NCBI GenBank assembly: GCA_016789705.1
Contig: JAEUQR010000005.1
Coordinates: 151,343 to 215,342 of the forward strand
DNA from: Acidobacteriota bacterium
GTDB taxonomy: Bacteria; Acidobacteriota; Vicinamibacteria; Vicinamibacterales; UBA2999
Length of the DNA: 64,000 bases
Direction of reading: 5' to 3'
Every line of letters starts with the position of its first letter. The stretch's first letter is position 1. Position numbers and translations under genes: made by a program. Shown one piece after another: positions 17,523 through 25,082 of this stretch. The notes beneath the pieces are model-generated. The model saw only the letters and a list, made by a program, of their open reading frames with translations. It ran no database searches and was not told the DNA's origin.

Positions 17523-18250
17523 CCGGTGCGCTCGGCCGTGCGCCTGCGGTCGCGTTCGATCTCCACGTCGGGCCGGCGCACGTATTCAGGCGCGAGGCGG
17601 GCAGGCGGCCCGGTGTGGCCGAGCTGGTGCAGCCGCCAGGCAAGGCGCCCGACCACGGCCGCGAGATGCACGGCCGGCGTCGTCGTCACGTATCCCGCCG
17701 CGCCCGCCTCGGCGGCCGCCGCCGGCAGGCAGGTCGCGGCGATCGCGGTCCCGGCCGGCACCAGTGCACGCCAGGCCGTGAGCGTGGCGGCGGGTGACGC
17801 GGCGGTGGCCGGCGCCGACGGCGTGAGCGGCCAGCCCGGCGGGGTCGTGGCATCAGGACGGGTGAAGGCGGCGGCGAAGACCTCGCCGCGCGAGGCGTCC
17901 ATCCAGGCGCCGGCCGCGGCGGCTTCGGGCATGCGGTCGAGCACGTCCCAGGCGAGCGCGTCGAGCGAGGGCACACCGGCCGTGGGGCGGTCGAGCGCGA
18001 GGGCCAGACCCTGCACGGCGGCCAGGCCGATGCGGAGGCCCGTGAAGCCGCCGGGGCCGGTGGCCACGGCGAAGACGTCCACGGCGTGCAGGCCGAGTCC
18101 CGCATCGGCGAGGATCGCGCGCAGGTCGGCGGGAATCCGTTCGGCGTGGGAGACGCCGGCGTCACCGGGACGCGCCAGCACCACCGCGTCGTCGCGAATG
18201 AGGGCGACGCTGCCGTCGCGGGAAGTCGTGTCGAGGGCCAGCACCCACAT
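17519..18250 (-). CDS. tsaB: tRNA threonylcarbamoyladenosine biosynthesis protein TsaB
   Basis: This 243-residue ASKHA-fold protein has the typical TsaB opening (VLALDTTSRDGSVALIRDD) and the conserved VATGPGGFTGLRIGLAAVQGLALAL block (about residues 64-88). TsaB is the non-catalytic partner of TsaD in making the t6A37 modification of tRNAs that read ANN codons. The C-terminus is Arg-rich. It is divergent from mutS and shares a symmetric TATA core at 18277-18284. rimI overlaps its stop codon by 4 bases. Confidence 0.93.
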   Translation of the reverse strand: MWVLALDTTSRDGSVALIRDDAVVLARPGDAGVSHAERIPADLRAILADAGLGLHAVDVFAVATGPGGFTGLRIGLAAVQGLALALDRPTAGVPSLDALAWDVLDRMPEAAAAGAWMDASRGEVFAAAFTRPDATTPPGWPLTPSAPATAASPAATLTAWRALVPAGTAIAATCLPAAAAEAGAAGYVTTTPAVHLAAVVGRLAWRLHQLGHTGPPARLAPEYVRRPDVEIERDRRRTAERTG

Positions 18251-18276
18251 GCGTGCGCCGCGTCCGCGGCAACCCG

Positions 18277-18284
18277 ACTATACT
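18277..18284. promoter_or_regulatory. Shared divergent -10 element (tsaB / mutS)
   Basis: ACTATACT reads TATAGT on minus (18277-18282, 26 bases before the tsaB ATG) and TATACT on plus (18279-18284, toward mutS). Only one AT-rich patch lies in this gap, so the two genes probably use the same element. Confidence 0.5.
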
Positions 18285-18396
18285 CGACGGCGCGACGGCC
18301 GGCGCCCGCCGGTCGCGTCCCGTCGAGGTATCCCTGTCTCCCGCGCCTGATTCCGCCCCTCCCCTGCCCACGCTCGGTGCGTCGACGACGCCGGCC

Positions 18397-21003
18397 ATGC
18401 GGCAGTACCTCGAGGCGAAGCGGCAGTATCCCCTGGCGCTCATGCTCTTCCGCATGGGCGACTTCTACGAGCTCTTCTATGAAGACGCGCTCGTTGCCGC
18501 GCGCGCGCTCGACCTGACGCTGACGTCGCGCTCGAAGGACCCGAGCGGCGCCGCGGTGCCGATGTGCGGCGTGCCGTTCCACGCCGCCGACGGCTACATC
18601 ACGCGGCTCGTGAAGCTCGGGCACCGGGTCGCCGTCTGTGAGCAGATCGAAGACCCGAAGAAGGCCAAGGGTGTCGTGAAGCGCGACGTCGTGCGGGTCA
18701 TCACGCCGGGCACGCTGGCGGATGCCTCGTATCTCGACGCCCGTGAGCCAGCCTTCCTGCTCGCCGTGACCGGGCTCGAGGCGGCGCCCGGGCCTCAGCA
18801 GCGCCTCGGGGTCGCGCTGCTGGATCTCTCGACGGGCGAGTTCCAGGCCACCGAGTTCGTCGGCCCGGCCGCCCGCCAGACGCTCGACGACGAAATCGCC
18901 GTGCTGCGGCCGCGCGAGATCGTCGTGGCGTCCGGGATCGACGTGGCCGCGGCGCTACCCTCGGCGGCTGCCGCGAAGATTGCCGTGACGCCGGTGGACG
19001 GCTGGACGTTCGACCAGGCGCGCGCGCGCGCGACCCTGTGCGAGCAGCTGCGCGTGGCCGGCCTCCAGGGCTTCGGCCTCGACACGCGACCGGTGGCCGT
19101 GGCCGCGGCGGGGGCGCTTGTGCACTACCTGCGCGAGACGCAGAAGGCGGATCTGGCGCACGTGCGCACCATCCGCCTGCGCGAGACGGCCGACCGCCTG
19201 CTCGTCGACCCGACCACCCTGCAGCACCTAGAGGTGGTCGAGTCGTCGAAGGGCGGCCGGAGCGGCTCGCTGCTCGACGAGATCGATCGCACCGTCACGC
19301 CGATGGGCGGACGGCTCCTGCGCAGCTGGCTCATCGCCCCGCTCGTCTCGCTCGACCGCATCCGCGAGCGGCTCGATGCCGTCGAGGAACTCGCCTTCCG
19401 CGCCGCCGATCGCGGCAAGGTGCGCGACACGCTGAAGGTGGTGCTCGATCTCGAGCGGCTCGTCTCCAAGGTTGCGCTTGCCACCGCCAGCCCGCGCGAC
19501 CTCGTGGCGCTCGCCCGCTCGCTCGCCGCCGTGCCGCGCACGCGTCTGCTGCTCGGCGAGTGCCAGGCGCCGCTCATCAGCGCGCTCGTCGCTGCGCTCG
19601 ACGATTTGCCCGAGGTGCGTGGGGCCATCGACGCCACGCTCGTGGACGAGCCGCCGGCCCTCGCCCGCGACGGCGACGCCATCCGCGACGGCGTGGACGC
19701 GGAACTCGACGAGCTGCGCCGGATCAGCCGCTCCGGCAAGCAGATCATCGCCGAACTCGAGGCGGCCGAACGCACGCGCACCGGCATCCAGTCGCTCAAG
19801 GTGCGCTTCAATCGGGTCTTCGGCTACTACATCGAAATCTCGAAGTCGAACCTGCACGCGGTGCCCGACGACTACATCCGCAAGCAGACGATCGCCGGCG
19901 GGGAACGCTTCGTGACGCCGGCCCTCAAGTCGCACGAAGAAAAGGTGCTCGGCGCCGACGAACGCAGCGTCGAACGTGAGCTCGAGCTCTTCGAGACGCT
20001 GCGCCGCGAGGTGTCGGCCGCCTCGGCCCGCGTGCTCGAAACGGCCCGGGCGGTGGCGGCGCTCGACGTCCTCGCCGGCCTCGCCGAAACGGCCGCACTG
20101 GGCAACTTCACCAAGCCGCACGTGCACGATGGCGACGAGTTGAGTGCCACCGACGTGCGGCACCCCGTGGTCGAGCGCCTTGCCGGCGGCACGTTCGTGC
20201 CGAATGACGTCATGCTGAACGGCTCGACGCACCAGCTCGTCGTGCTGACCGGGCCGAACATGGGCGGCAAGTCCACCTACCTGCGACAGGTCGCCCTGCT
20301 GTCGCTGCTCGCCCAGGCCGGCTCGTTCGTGCCGGCGCGCGACGCCAAGCTCGGCCTGGTCGATCGCATCTACGCGCGCGTCGGTGCCGCCGACAACATC
20401 GCCCGCGGCCAGTCGACGTTCATGGTCGAGATGCAGGAAACGGCGCTCATCCTGAACGGCGCCACCTCACGCAGCCTCGTCGTGCTCGACGAAGTGGGAC
20501 GCGGCACGGCAACCTTCGACGGACTGAGCATCGCCTGGGCGGTCGCCGAACACCTGGCGACCAACCACCGGGCCCGGCCAAAGACGCTCTTCGCCACGCA
20601 CTACCACGAACTCACGGACCTGGCGGATGGCGTGCCGGGCGTGGTGAACGCGCACGTCGCCGTGCAGGAGTGGAAGGACGACATCGTCTTCCTGCACAAG
20701 ATCAAGCCGGGACGCTCCGACCGCAGCTACGGGATTCACGTGGCACGCCTCGCGGGGCTGCCCGGATCGGTGCTGGGACGGGCGCGGGAGATCCTGACGG
20801 CGCTCGAACGCGACGAGCTGGCGCGTGGCGGCAAACCGGCCATCAGCGGCGCCGCGCCGGTGGCGCAGCAGCAGCTCGGGCTCTTCCAGGTGGCCGCGGA
20901 TGACGTACTGCGCGAGCGCCTCAGGGCGATCGACGTGAACCAGACGACGCCGCTCGACGCGCTGCGGCTGCTGGCCGATCTGAAACGCGAGGCCGACGAC
21001 TAG
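18397..21003 (+). CDS. mutS: DNA mismatch repair protein MutS
   Basis: This protein has 868 residues from the ATG at 18397. The N-terminal mismatch-binding domain has the Phe-x-Glu element in RMGDFYELF (about residues 19-27). Connector, lever and clamp domains follow, then the ATPase with Walker A TGPNMGGKSTYLRQ, Walker B SLVVLDEVGRGT and the ATHYHEL segment. It recognises mismatches and recruits MutL. The frame is open back to a GTG at 18253, but the only AT-rich -10 (18279-18284) lies inside that stretch and no other common start codon occurs before 18397, so I chose the ATG. The start is the least certain part; no Shine-Dalgarno sequence is seen. Confidence 0.93.
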   Translation: MRQYLEAKRQYPLALMLFRMGDFYELFYEDALVAARALDLTLTSRSKDPSGAAVPMCGVPFHAADGYITRLVKLGHRVAVCEQIEDPKKAKGVVKRDVVRVITPGTLADASYLDAREPAFLLAVTGLEAAPGPQQRLGVALLDLSTGEFQATEFVGPAARQTLDDEIAVLRPREIVVASGIDVAAALPSAAAAKIAVTPVDGWTFDQARARATLCEQLRVAGLQGFGLDTRPVAVAAAGALVHYLRETQKADLAHVRTIRLRETADRLLVDPTTLQHLEVVESSKGGRSGSLLDEIDRTVTPMGGRLLRSWLIAPLVSLDRIRERLDAVEELAFRAADRGKVRDTLKVVLDLERLVSKVALATASPRDLVALARSLAAVPRTRLLLGECQAPLISALVAALDDLPEVRGAIDATLVDEPPALARDGDAIRDGVDAELDELRRISRSGKQIIAELEAAERTRTGIQSLKVRFNRVFGYYIEISKSNLHAVPDDYIRKQTIAGGERFVTPALKSHEEKVLGADERSVERELELFETLRREVSAASARVLETARAVAALDVLAGLAETAALGNFTKPHVHDGDELSATDVRHPVVERLAGGTFVPNDVMLNGSTHQLVVLTGPNMGGKSTYLRQVALLSLLAQAGSFVPARDAKLGLVDRIYARVGAADNIARGQSTFMVEMQETALILNGATSRSLVVLDEVGRGTATFDGLSIAWAVAEHLATNHRARPKTLFATHYHELTDLADGVPGVVNAHVAVQEWKDDIVFLHKIKPGRSDRSYGIHVARLAGLPGSVLGRAREILTALERDELARGGKPAISGAAPVAQQQLGLFQVAADDVLRERLRAIDVNQTTPLDALRLLADLKREADD

Positions 21004-21007
21004 GCCG

Positions 21008-21027
21008 CCGGGGCCGTGCGGCCCCGG
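21008..21027. terminator. GC hairpin between convergent mutS and TPR gene
   Basis: A perfect 8-bp stem (CCGGGGCC at 21008-21015, GGCCCCGG at 21020-21027) with a 4-base loop starts 5 bases after the mutS stop. There is no U-tract. It sits between two convergent genes and can serve both. Confidence 0.55.
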
Positions 21028-21041
21028 TGAGGCGGACGCGC

Positions 21042-21779
21042 CTAGCTCTTGAGCTTGTCGAGCTCGGCGCGCGCCTCGGCGGCAAACGGCGACTCGGCGT
21101 GCTTCTCGACGATCTCGTTCAGGGTCTTCCGGGCGTCGTCTACCTTGCCGGCGCCGCGGTAGGCCCGCGCCAGCTCCATCAGCACCCCTTCCACCGGCAT
21201 GCCGGCGGCGGTCTGCGTGCTGAGCGCCTTCAGGCCTTCGATGGCCGGATCGAACTGCCCGGCGCGAACCTGGGCCTGCGCCTTGCCGAGCGCCGCGCCC
21301 TTCGCGACGATGTCGGTGCCGCTCGCCAGCTGCTCGTAGTGCGTCTTCGCTTCGTCGAAGCGGCCGAGCGCCACGAGGATCGAGGCGGCGTTCAGGCGGG
21401 CCAGGCGGCCCGGCGTGCTCGAGGGCGACGAGTCGGCCGCCGCGATGAACTTCGGCAGCGCGGCTTCGAGCTTCGCCTTTTCGGTGGGATAGGTGCCGGG
21501 TGCCTGCGCCGGCACGCCCGTGCCGCCTTCCATTCCTGGCGGCGCCGGCGCCTGGACGGGGGCCTCGTAGACCACCATCGCGTCGGCCAGCAGGCCGCTC
21601 ACCGCGGAGTCCTTGGTGCGTTGCCAGGTCAGGAAGCCGCCGACGGCCACGAGCACCGCCAGCACGGCGCCGCCGATGGCGAGGACCTGCGAACGGTTTC
21701 GACCGAACGTCTCGGAGGCCGCGGCCAGGGCGTGGGCCACTTCGTTTTCCTTCAGGTGCTCTTTCTCGGAGTGCTTCAT
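21042..21779 (-). CDS. YfgM-like membrane-anchored TPR protein
   Basis: This 245-residue protein has a charged N-terminus, one membrane segment (VLAIGGAVLAVLVAVGGFLTW, about residues 34-54) and a periplasmic region of TPR-like helical pairs (LNAASILVALGRFDEAKTHYEQL, GKAQAQVRAGQFDPAIEGL, LARAYRGAGKVDDARKTLNEI). This is the layout of YfgM, an inner-membrane protein linked to SecYEG and periplasmic chaperones. A Pro-rich stretch (APVQAPAPPG) sits between anchor and repeats. A TACACT -10 at 21814-21819 gives a leader of about 28 bases. The gene converges with mutS. Confidence 0.72.
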   Translation of the reverse strand: MKHSEKEHLKENEVAHALAAASETFGRNRSQVLAIGGAVLAVLVAVGGFLTWQRTKDSAVSGLLADAMVVYEAPVQAPAPPGMEGGTGVPAQAPGTYPTEKAKLEAALPKFIAAADSSPSSTPGRLARLNAASILVALGRFDEAKTHYEQLASGTDIVAKGAALGKAQAQVRAGQFDPAIEGLKALSTQTAAGMPVEGVLMELARAYRGAGKVDDARKTLNEIVEKHAESPFAAEARAELDKLKS

Positions 21780-21813
21780 AAGTCTCTGCCGTTCGGGGAC
21801 GTGGCGACCCCTC

Positions 21814-21819
21814 AGTGTA
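21814..21819 (-). promoter_or_regulatory. -10 TACACT for the TPR gene
   Basis: TACACT on the minus strand directly abuts the methyltransferase stop (21820) and gives a leader of about 28 bases before the ATG at 21779. Confidence 0.4.
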
Positions 21820-22938
21820 TCAGCGGGTGGAGTCGGCCGTCACGTCGTAGCGAAAGGCCTCCCAGCGGGGGCCGCAGTGGGCTTCGGCCCGCACGCGGAG
21901 CAGGCGGACGCCGGCGGCGGCGAGCAGCGCCTCGACGTCTTCGCGCGGCACGGCATGCATTTCCATGACGGGCGCGAAGGCCGGTGCGGCGGGCGTCGTG
22001 GCGGGCGGGGCTGGCACCGTGGCGGTGGCCGGCGCCGCGGCCGCCACGCCCACATCGAGGCGCACGGTCGGCGAGCCGTGCCAGGCGAACCAGGCGACGC
22101 CCTCGTGCACGAGGTCCAGTTCGAGGACGTCGGCGTCGGCCACGGTGGACCGTGGCGCGGTGAAGGTGACCGTCGCCGTGTCGCCCGGCGCCAGCGGGCG
22201 CGGCACGGCCACACGCCGATCGTCGGCCACGACGACCGCGCCGTCGCGCGTCAGCCAGTGGTTGCCCAGGTTCAGGGGCGCGTCGTCCGGCCACGTCTCC
22301 GCCCCGGCATTGGTGATGGCCACCTCGACGACGACCGTGGCGGCATCGGTGGCGAGCAGCCGCCGGGCCGTGAGCTCGGCGTGGTAGGCGCCGATCGGCA
22401 GCGCGCCCTCGGGCAACACGGGAGCATCGAGCCAGCGGCTCGGCACGTCGAACGAGAGGAAACCGCCGGGCGCCACGACGCGCGCCAGCTCGCGGATGTA
22501 CTCGCGGGCGTAGACCGGCGCGATGTGCTGCAGCACGCGCCCGGTGTAGACGACGTCGATCGAGCGCGACGCGATCTGGTGGAACGGCGGTGCCGTCTGC
22601 ACCGCGTACCGCACGCGCGCGCCGTGGCGGTTGAACGTGGCGGCCTGCGCGATCATCGACGGCGCCACGTCGAGTCCGAGCGCCTCGTCGCAATGGTCCG
22701 CCAGCGCCTGCGTGAGGCGGCCCAGACCGCAACCGAAATCGAGCGCGCGACGGCGGGCCATCGGCCGGCCGAAGCCGCGCGCCTCGTCCATCAGAGCCTC
22801 GATCTCCGCCACGCCGGTGGCGAAGAACTCCTCCGCCGTCCAGCGGCGGCCCTTGCGCGCCGGGTCGGTCAGGATCGCCCACATCGGGTCCTGCTCGCCG
22901 AAGGCGTCCCAGTGGCGCTGGAGGTCGTGGAGGTTCAT
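21820..22938 (-). CDS. SAM-dependent methyltransferase with inserted Ig-like domain
   Basis: This 372-residue protein opens like a class I methyltransferase, with motif I ALDFGCGLGRLTQALADH (about residues 65-82), LGLDVAPSMIAQA and VVYTGRVLQHI. After LARVVAPGGFLSFDVPSRW comes a block of about 90 residues of beta-sandwich character (VVVEVAITNAGAETWP, LAPGDTATVTFTAP, VLELDLVHEGVAWFAW), as in NBR1/Ig-like domains. An Ala/Pro linker follows, and then a segment typical of methyltransferase ends (MEMHAVPREDVEALLAAAG). The substrate is unknown; similar enzymes often act on glycans or lipids. The ATG is only 16 bases from the 3' CCA of tRNA-Arg, so the gene is probably co-transcribed with it. Confidence 0.75.
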   Translation of the reverse strand: MNLHDLQRHWDAFGEQDPMWAILTDPARKGRRWTAEEFFATGVAEIEALMDEARGFGRPMARRRALDFGCGLGRLTQALADHCDEALGLDVAPSMIAQAATFNRHGARVRYAVQTAPPFHQIASRSIDVVYTGRVLQHIAPVYAREYIRELARVVAPGGFLSFDVPSRWLDAPVLPEGALPIGAYHAELTARRLLATDAATVVVEVAITNAGAETWPDDAPLNLGNHWLTRDGAVVVADDRRVAVPRPLAPGDTATVTFTAPRSTVADADVLELDLVHEGVAWFAWHGSPTVRLDVGVAAAAPATATVPAPPATTPAAPAFAPVMEMHAVPREDVEALLAAAGVRLLRVRAEAHCGPRWEAFRYDVTADSTR

Positions 22939-22954
22939 CGGGATCGAGGTGACG

Positions 22955-23030
22955 TGGCGCGCCCGGTTGGAATTGAACCAACGACCTTCCGCTTAGGAGG
23001 CGGACGCTCTATCCCCTGAGCTACGGGCGC
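22955..23030 (-). tRNA. tRNA-Arg (anticodon CCT)
   Basis: The full cloverleaf is visible on the minus strand: acceptor GCGCCCG pairs with CGGGCGC, D-arm GCTCAGGGGATAGAGC, anticodon loop CTCCTAA (anticodon CCT, reads AGG), T-arm GTTGG-TTCAATT-CCAAC, discriminator G and an encoded CCA. A TACCCT at 23049-23054 is a possible -10. The methyltransferase gene starts 16 bases after the CCA. Confidence 0.97.
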
Positions 23031-23087
23031 ACGCGAGGCGACTGGGTTAGGGTATCAGAGCCGGAGCCGCCGCCCTTCGTGAGGCGC

Positions 23088-23603
23088 TCAGTAACGCAGG
23101 GCCGAGGTGACCGCCACGTCCGTCAGCTTGTCGCGCCCCTTGAGGAACTCGAGTTCGATGAGGAACGCGGCGGCGTGGAGCGTGCTGCCGAGCCGCTGCA
23201 CGAGGTTCACCGCGGCGCGCGCCGTGCCGCCGGTGGCGAGCACGTCGTCCACGACCAGCACGCGGTGGCCCGGCCCGAGCGCGTCGTCGTGGATCTCGAG
23301 GCTGTCGGTGCCGTATTCGAGCGCGTACGACTCGCCGAGCGTGGTCGAGGGCAGCTTGCCGGGCTTGCGAATGGGCACGAAGCCGGCGCCAAGCCGGTCG
23401 GCCACCGCCGACGCCAGGATGAAGCCGCGGCTCTCGATGCCGACGACGCGGTCGATCCCCTGCCCCGCGTGCGGCGCCGTCAGCGCGTCGATGGTCTCCC
23501 GGAAGCCGGCCGGGTCGGCCAGCAGCGTCGTGATGTCGTAGAAAAGGATGCCCGGCTTCGGGAAGTCGGGGACATGGCGGATACGTGCCTTCAGGTGTTC
23601 CAT
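23088..23603 (-). CDS. apt: Adenine phosphoribosyltransferase
   Basis: This 171-residue purine salvage enzyme makes AMP from adenine and PRPP. The type I PRTase PRPP motif is [17 protein letters not shown] (about residues 119-135), and the family segments [18 protein letters not shown] and [14 protein letters not shown] are intact. The ATG at 23603 gives the standard N-terminus ([18 protein letters not shown]). It lies 13 bases downstream of acyP in the same direction, so the two form a small operon. Confidence 0.95.
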   Translation of the reverse strand: MEHLKARIRHVPDFPKPGILFYDITTLLADPAGFRETIDALTAPHAGQGIDRVVGIESRGFILASAVADRLGAGFVPIRKPGKLPSTTLGESYALEYGTDSLEIHDDALGPGHRVLVVDDVLATGGTARAAVNLVQRLGSTLHAAAFLIELEFLKGRDKLTDVAVTSALRY

Positions 23604-23616
23604 GCGCCCCCAGAGG

Positions 23617-23889
23617 TTACCGTATCGCGAAGCCATCCGCGAGACCGAGCGGCGCGAGGTCTTCGCTGACGACATCGTCCACGCGGGCGCGTGAGGGCCC
23701 GCGCCAGAGTGCGGCTTCGAAGCGCGAGAGGCTCTCCAGGTCCCCGTCGGCCACAGCCTCCACGCGTCCGTCGGGCAGATTGCGAACGGTGCCGTGGAGA
23801 CCCTCGCGGCGGGCGCAGTCGGCGGCGAAGTAGCGGAAGCCGACGCCCTGCACCCGGCCGGTCACGAGGTAACGGCGCGTGAGACGCAT
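23617..23889 (-). CDS. acyP: Acylphosphatase
   Basis: This 90-residue protein has the acylphosphatase signature [11 protein letters not shown] (about residues 11-21), with the catalytic Arg at its end region, and the second motif [18 protein letters not shown] with the catalytic Asn. It hydrolyses acyl phosphates such as carbamoyl phosphate and 1,3-bisphosphoglycerate. A TACACT -10 ends 6 bases before the ATG, so its mRNA should be leaderless. apt follows after 13 bases. Confidence 0.93.
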   Translation of the reverse strand: MRLTRRYLVTGRVQGVGFRYFAADCARREGLHGTVRNLPDGRVEAVADGDLESLSRFEAALWRGPSRARVDDVVSEDLAPLGLADGFAIR

Positions 23890-23895
23890 GCGGCG

Positions 23896-23901
23896 AGTGT
23901 A
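23896..23901 (-). promoter_or_regulatory. -10 TACACT giving leaderless acyP-apt mRNA
   Basis: TACACT on the minus strand ends 6 bases before the acyP ATG at 23889. Confidence 0.55.
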
Positions 23902-23926
23902 GCAGCCGCCACGCGGCCGGACCGCG

Positions 23927-25000
23927 TTACTGGTGCGGTGCCCACACGCCGGCCTCGACGCTGGCGGCCACGTGTGACAGGTCAGCTGCGAGTTCGCTGA
24001 CGCCGGCGGGCGTCTCGGCTACGACGCCGCGGTACTTCTCGAGCGCGCCGCTCTGCACGAGCGTGGCGAACGCCTCGACCAGTTCGGGCTGCCGCCAGCC
24101 CATGGTGGTCTCGTGCCGCAACACCGTGATCGCGTCCGCCGCGCTGCGCGGCGCCACGTACTCGCGGCCCATCGTGATGGCCTCGAAGAGGTCCACGATG
24201 CTGACGATTTGCGCGAGCAGCGGCACGGCGTCACCCTTCAGCCGATCGGGATAGCCCGATCCGTCGAGCCGTTCGTGATGGTGCCGCACGATCGGGCGCA
24301 CCGGCGCCAGCGTGCGGAGGTTGGCGCACAGCGCGTCGCCGATGACCGGGTGCGACTTGATGACCTCGTATTCTTCCGGTTCGAGGCGACCGCCCTTGTG
24401 CAGGATGCCGTCGGGAATCGACAGCATGCCGATGTCGTGCAGGAAGGCGCCGCGGTAGAGGGCCTTCAGGTCGGCGGCGCTCAGGTGGATGGCGCGGCCG
24501 AGGGCGGTCGCGTAGTTGGCCATCCGGTAGCAGTGGCCCGGCGACGACTCGCGCGCCTCGATCATCGCGGTGACGGTCATGATGATCGACGCCGCCGAGT
24601 CGAGGTCGCTCGTGTACTGGCTGACGCGGCTCGCCACCCGCACCCGGGCCAGCAGCTCATCGGGATCGAACGGCTTGGCCAGCACCGCCTCGGCGCCGGC
24701 CTCGATGCCGGCCAGCCGGTGGTCCTTGCGGCGGTCGTCCGAGAGCAGCACGATCGGCACGAGCCGCGTGGCGCTGTCGCGCTTGACCTGGCGGCAGAGG
24801 TCCACGGCGTCGCCGTGTGCCTCGTCGACGTCGATCACGATGACGCTCGCGCCTGTCGTCTCCAGCACCCCGCTCGCCGCGGCCGCCGCGGCGACATGCG
24901 TGCACGGCAGGCCCTCGCGGTCGAGGAACCGCTGCACGGCCGTCGCTTCCGATGACTCTCCGACGACGAGTGCGGGCAGGCCTGCGGGGGACTCGGACAT
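23927..25000 (-). CDS. Response regulator with HD-GYP c-di-GMP phosphodiesterase domain
   Basis: This 357-residue protein has an N-terminal receiver domain (about residues 8-125) with the phospho-acceptor Asp in VIVIDVDEAHGD and Lys in VLAKPFDP. It is followed by an HD-GYP domain with HDIGMLSIPDGILHKGG and HHERLDGSGYP. HD-GYP enzymes hydrolyse cyclic di-GMP. The acidic pocket near the start, usually two adjacent Asp residues, reads VVGESSE here, so it keeps only one acidic residue. The ATG at 25000 is preceded by GGAG at a suitable distance. No kinase is adjacent. Confidence 0.88.
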   Translation of the reverse strand: MSESPAGLPALVVGESSEATAVQRFLDREGLPCTHVAAAAAASGVLETTGASVIVIDVDEAHGDAVDLCRQVKRDSATRLVPIVLLSDDRRKDHRLAGIEAGAEAVLAKPFDPDELLARVRVASRVSQYTSDLDSAASIIMTVTAMIEARESSPGHCYRMANYATALGRAIHLSAADLKALYRGAFLHDIGMLSIPDGILHKGGRLEPEEYEVIKSHPVIGDALCANLRTLAPVRPIVRHHHERLDGSGYPDRLKGDAVPLLAQIVSIVDLFEAITMGREYVAPRSAADAITVLRHETTMGWRQPELVEAFATLVQSGALEKYRGVVAETPAGVSELAADLSHVAASVEAGVWAPHQ

Positions 25001-25013
25001 CTGGGGCTCCACA

Positions 25014-25047
25014 GGGTCAATCGGCAATGGTGTGCCGGGCTTGACCC
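25014..25047. repeat. Inverted repeat GGGTCAA-N20-TTGACCC
   Basis: Perfect 7-bp arms lie in the gap between the Asp-box propeller gene and the HD-GYP gene, starting 13 bases upstream of the HD-GYP ATG. It could be an operator or an RNA hairpin. There is no U-tract. Confidence 0.35.
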
Positions 25048-25082
25048 CTGCCGGAGGGCCGGATGGCGAGCGTCCCGCCGGC

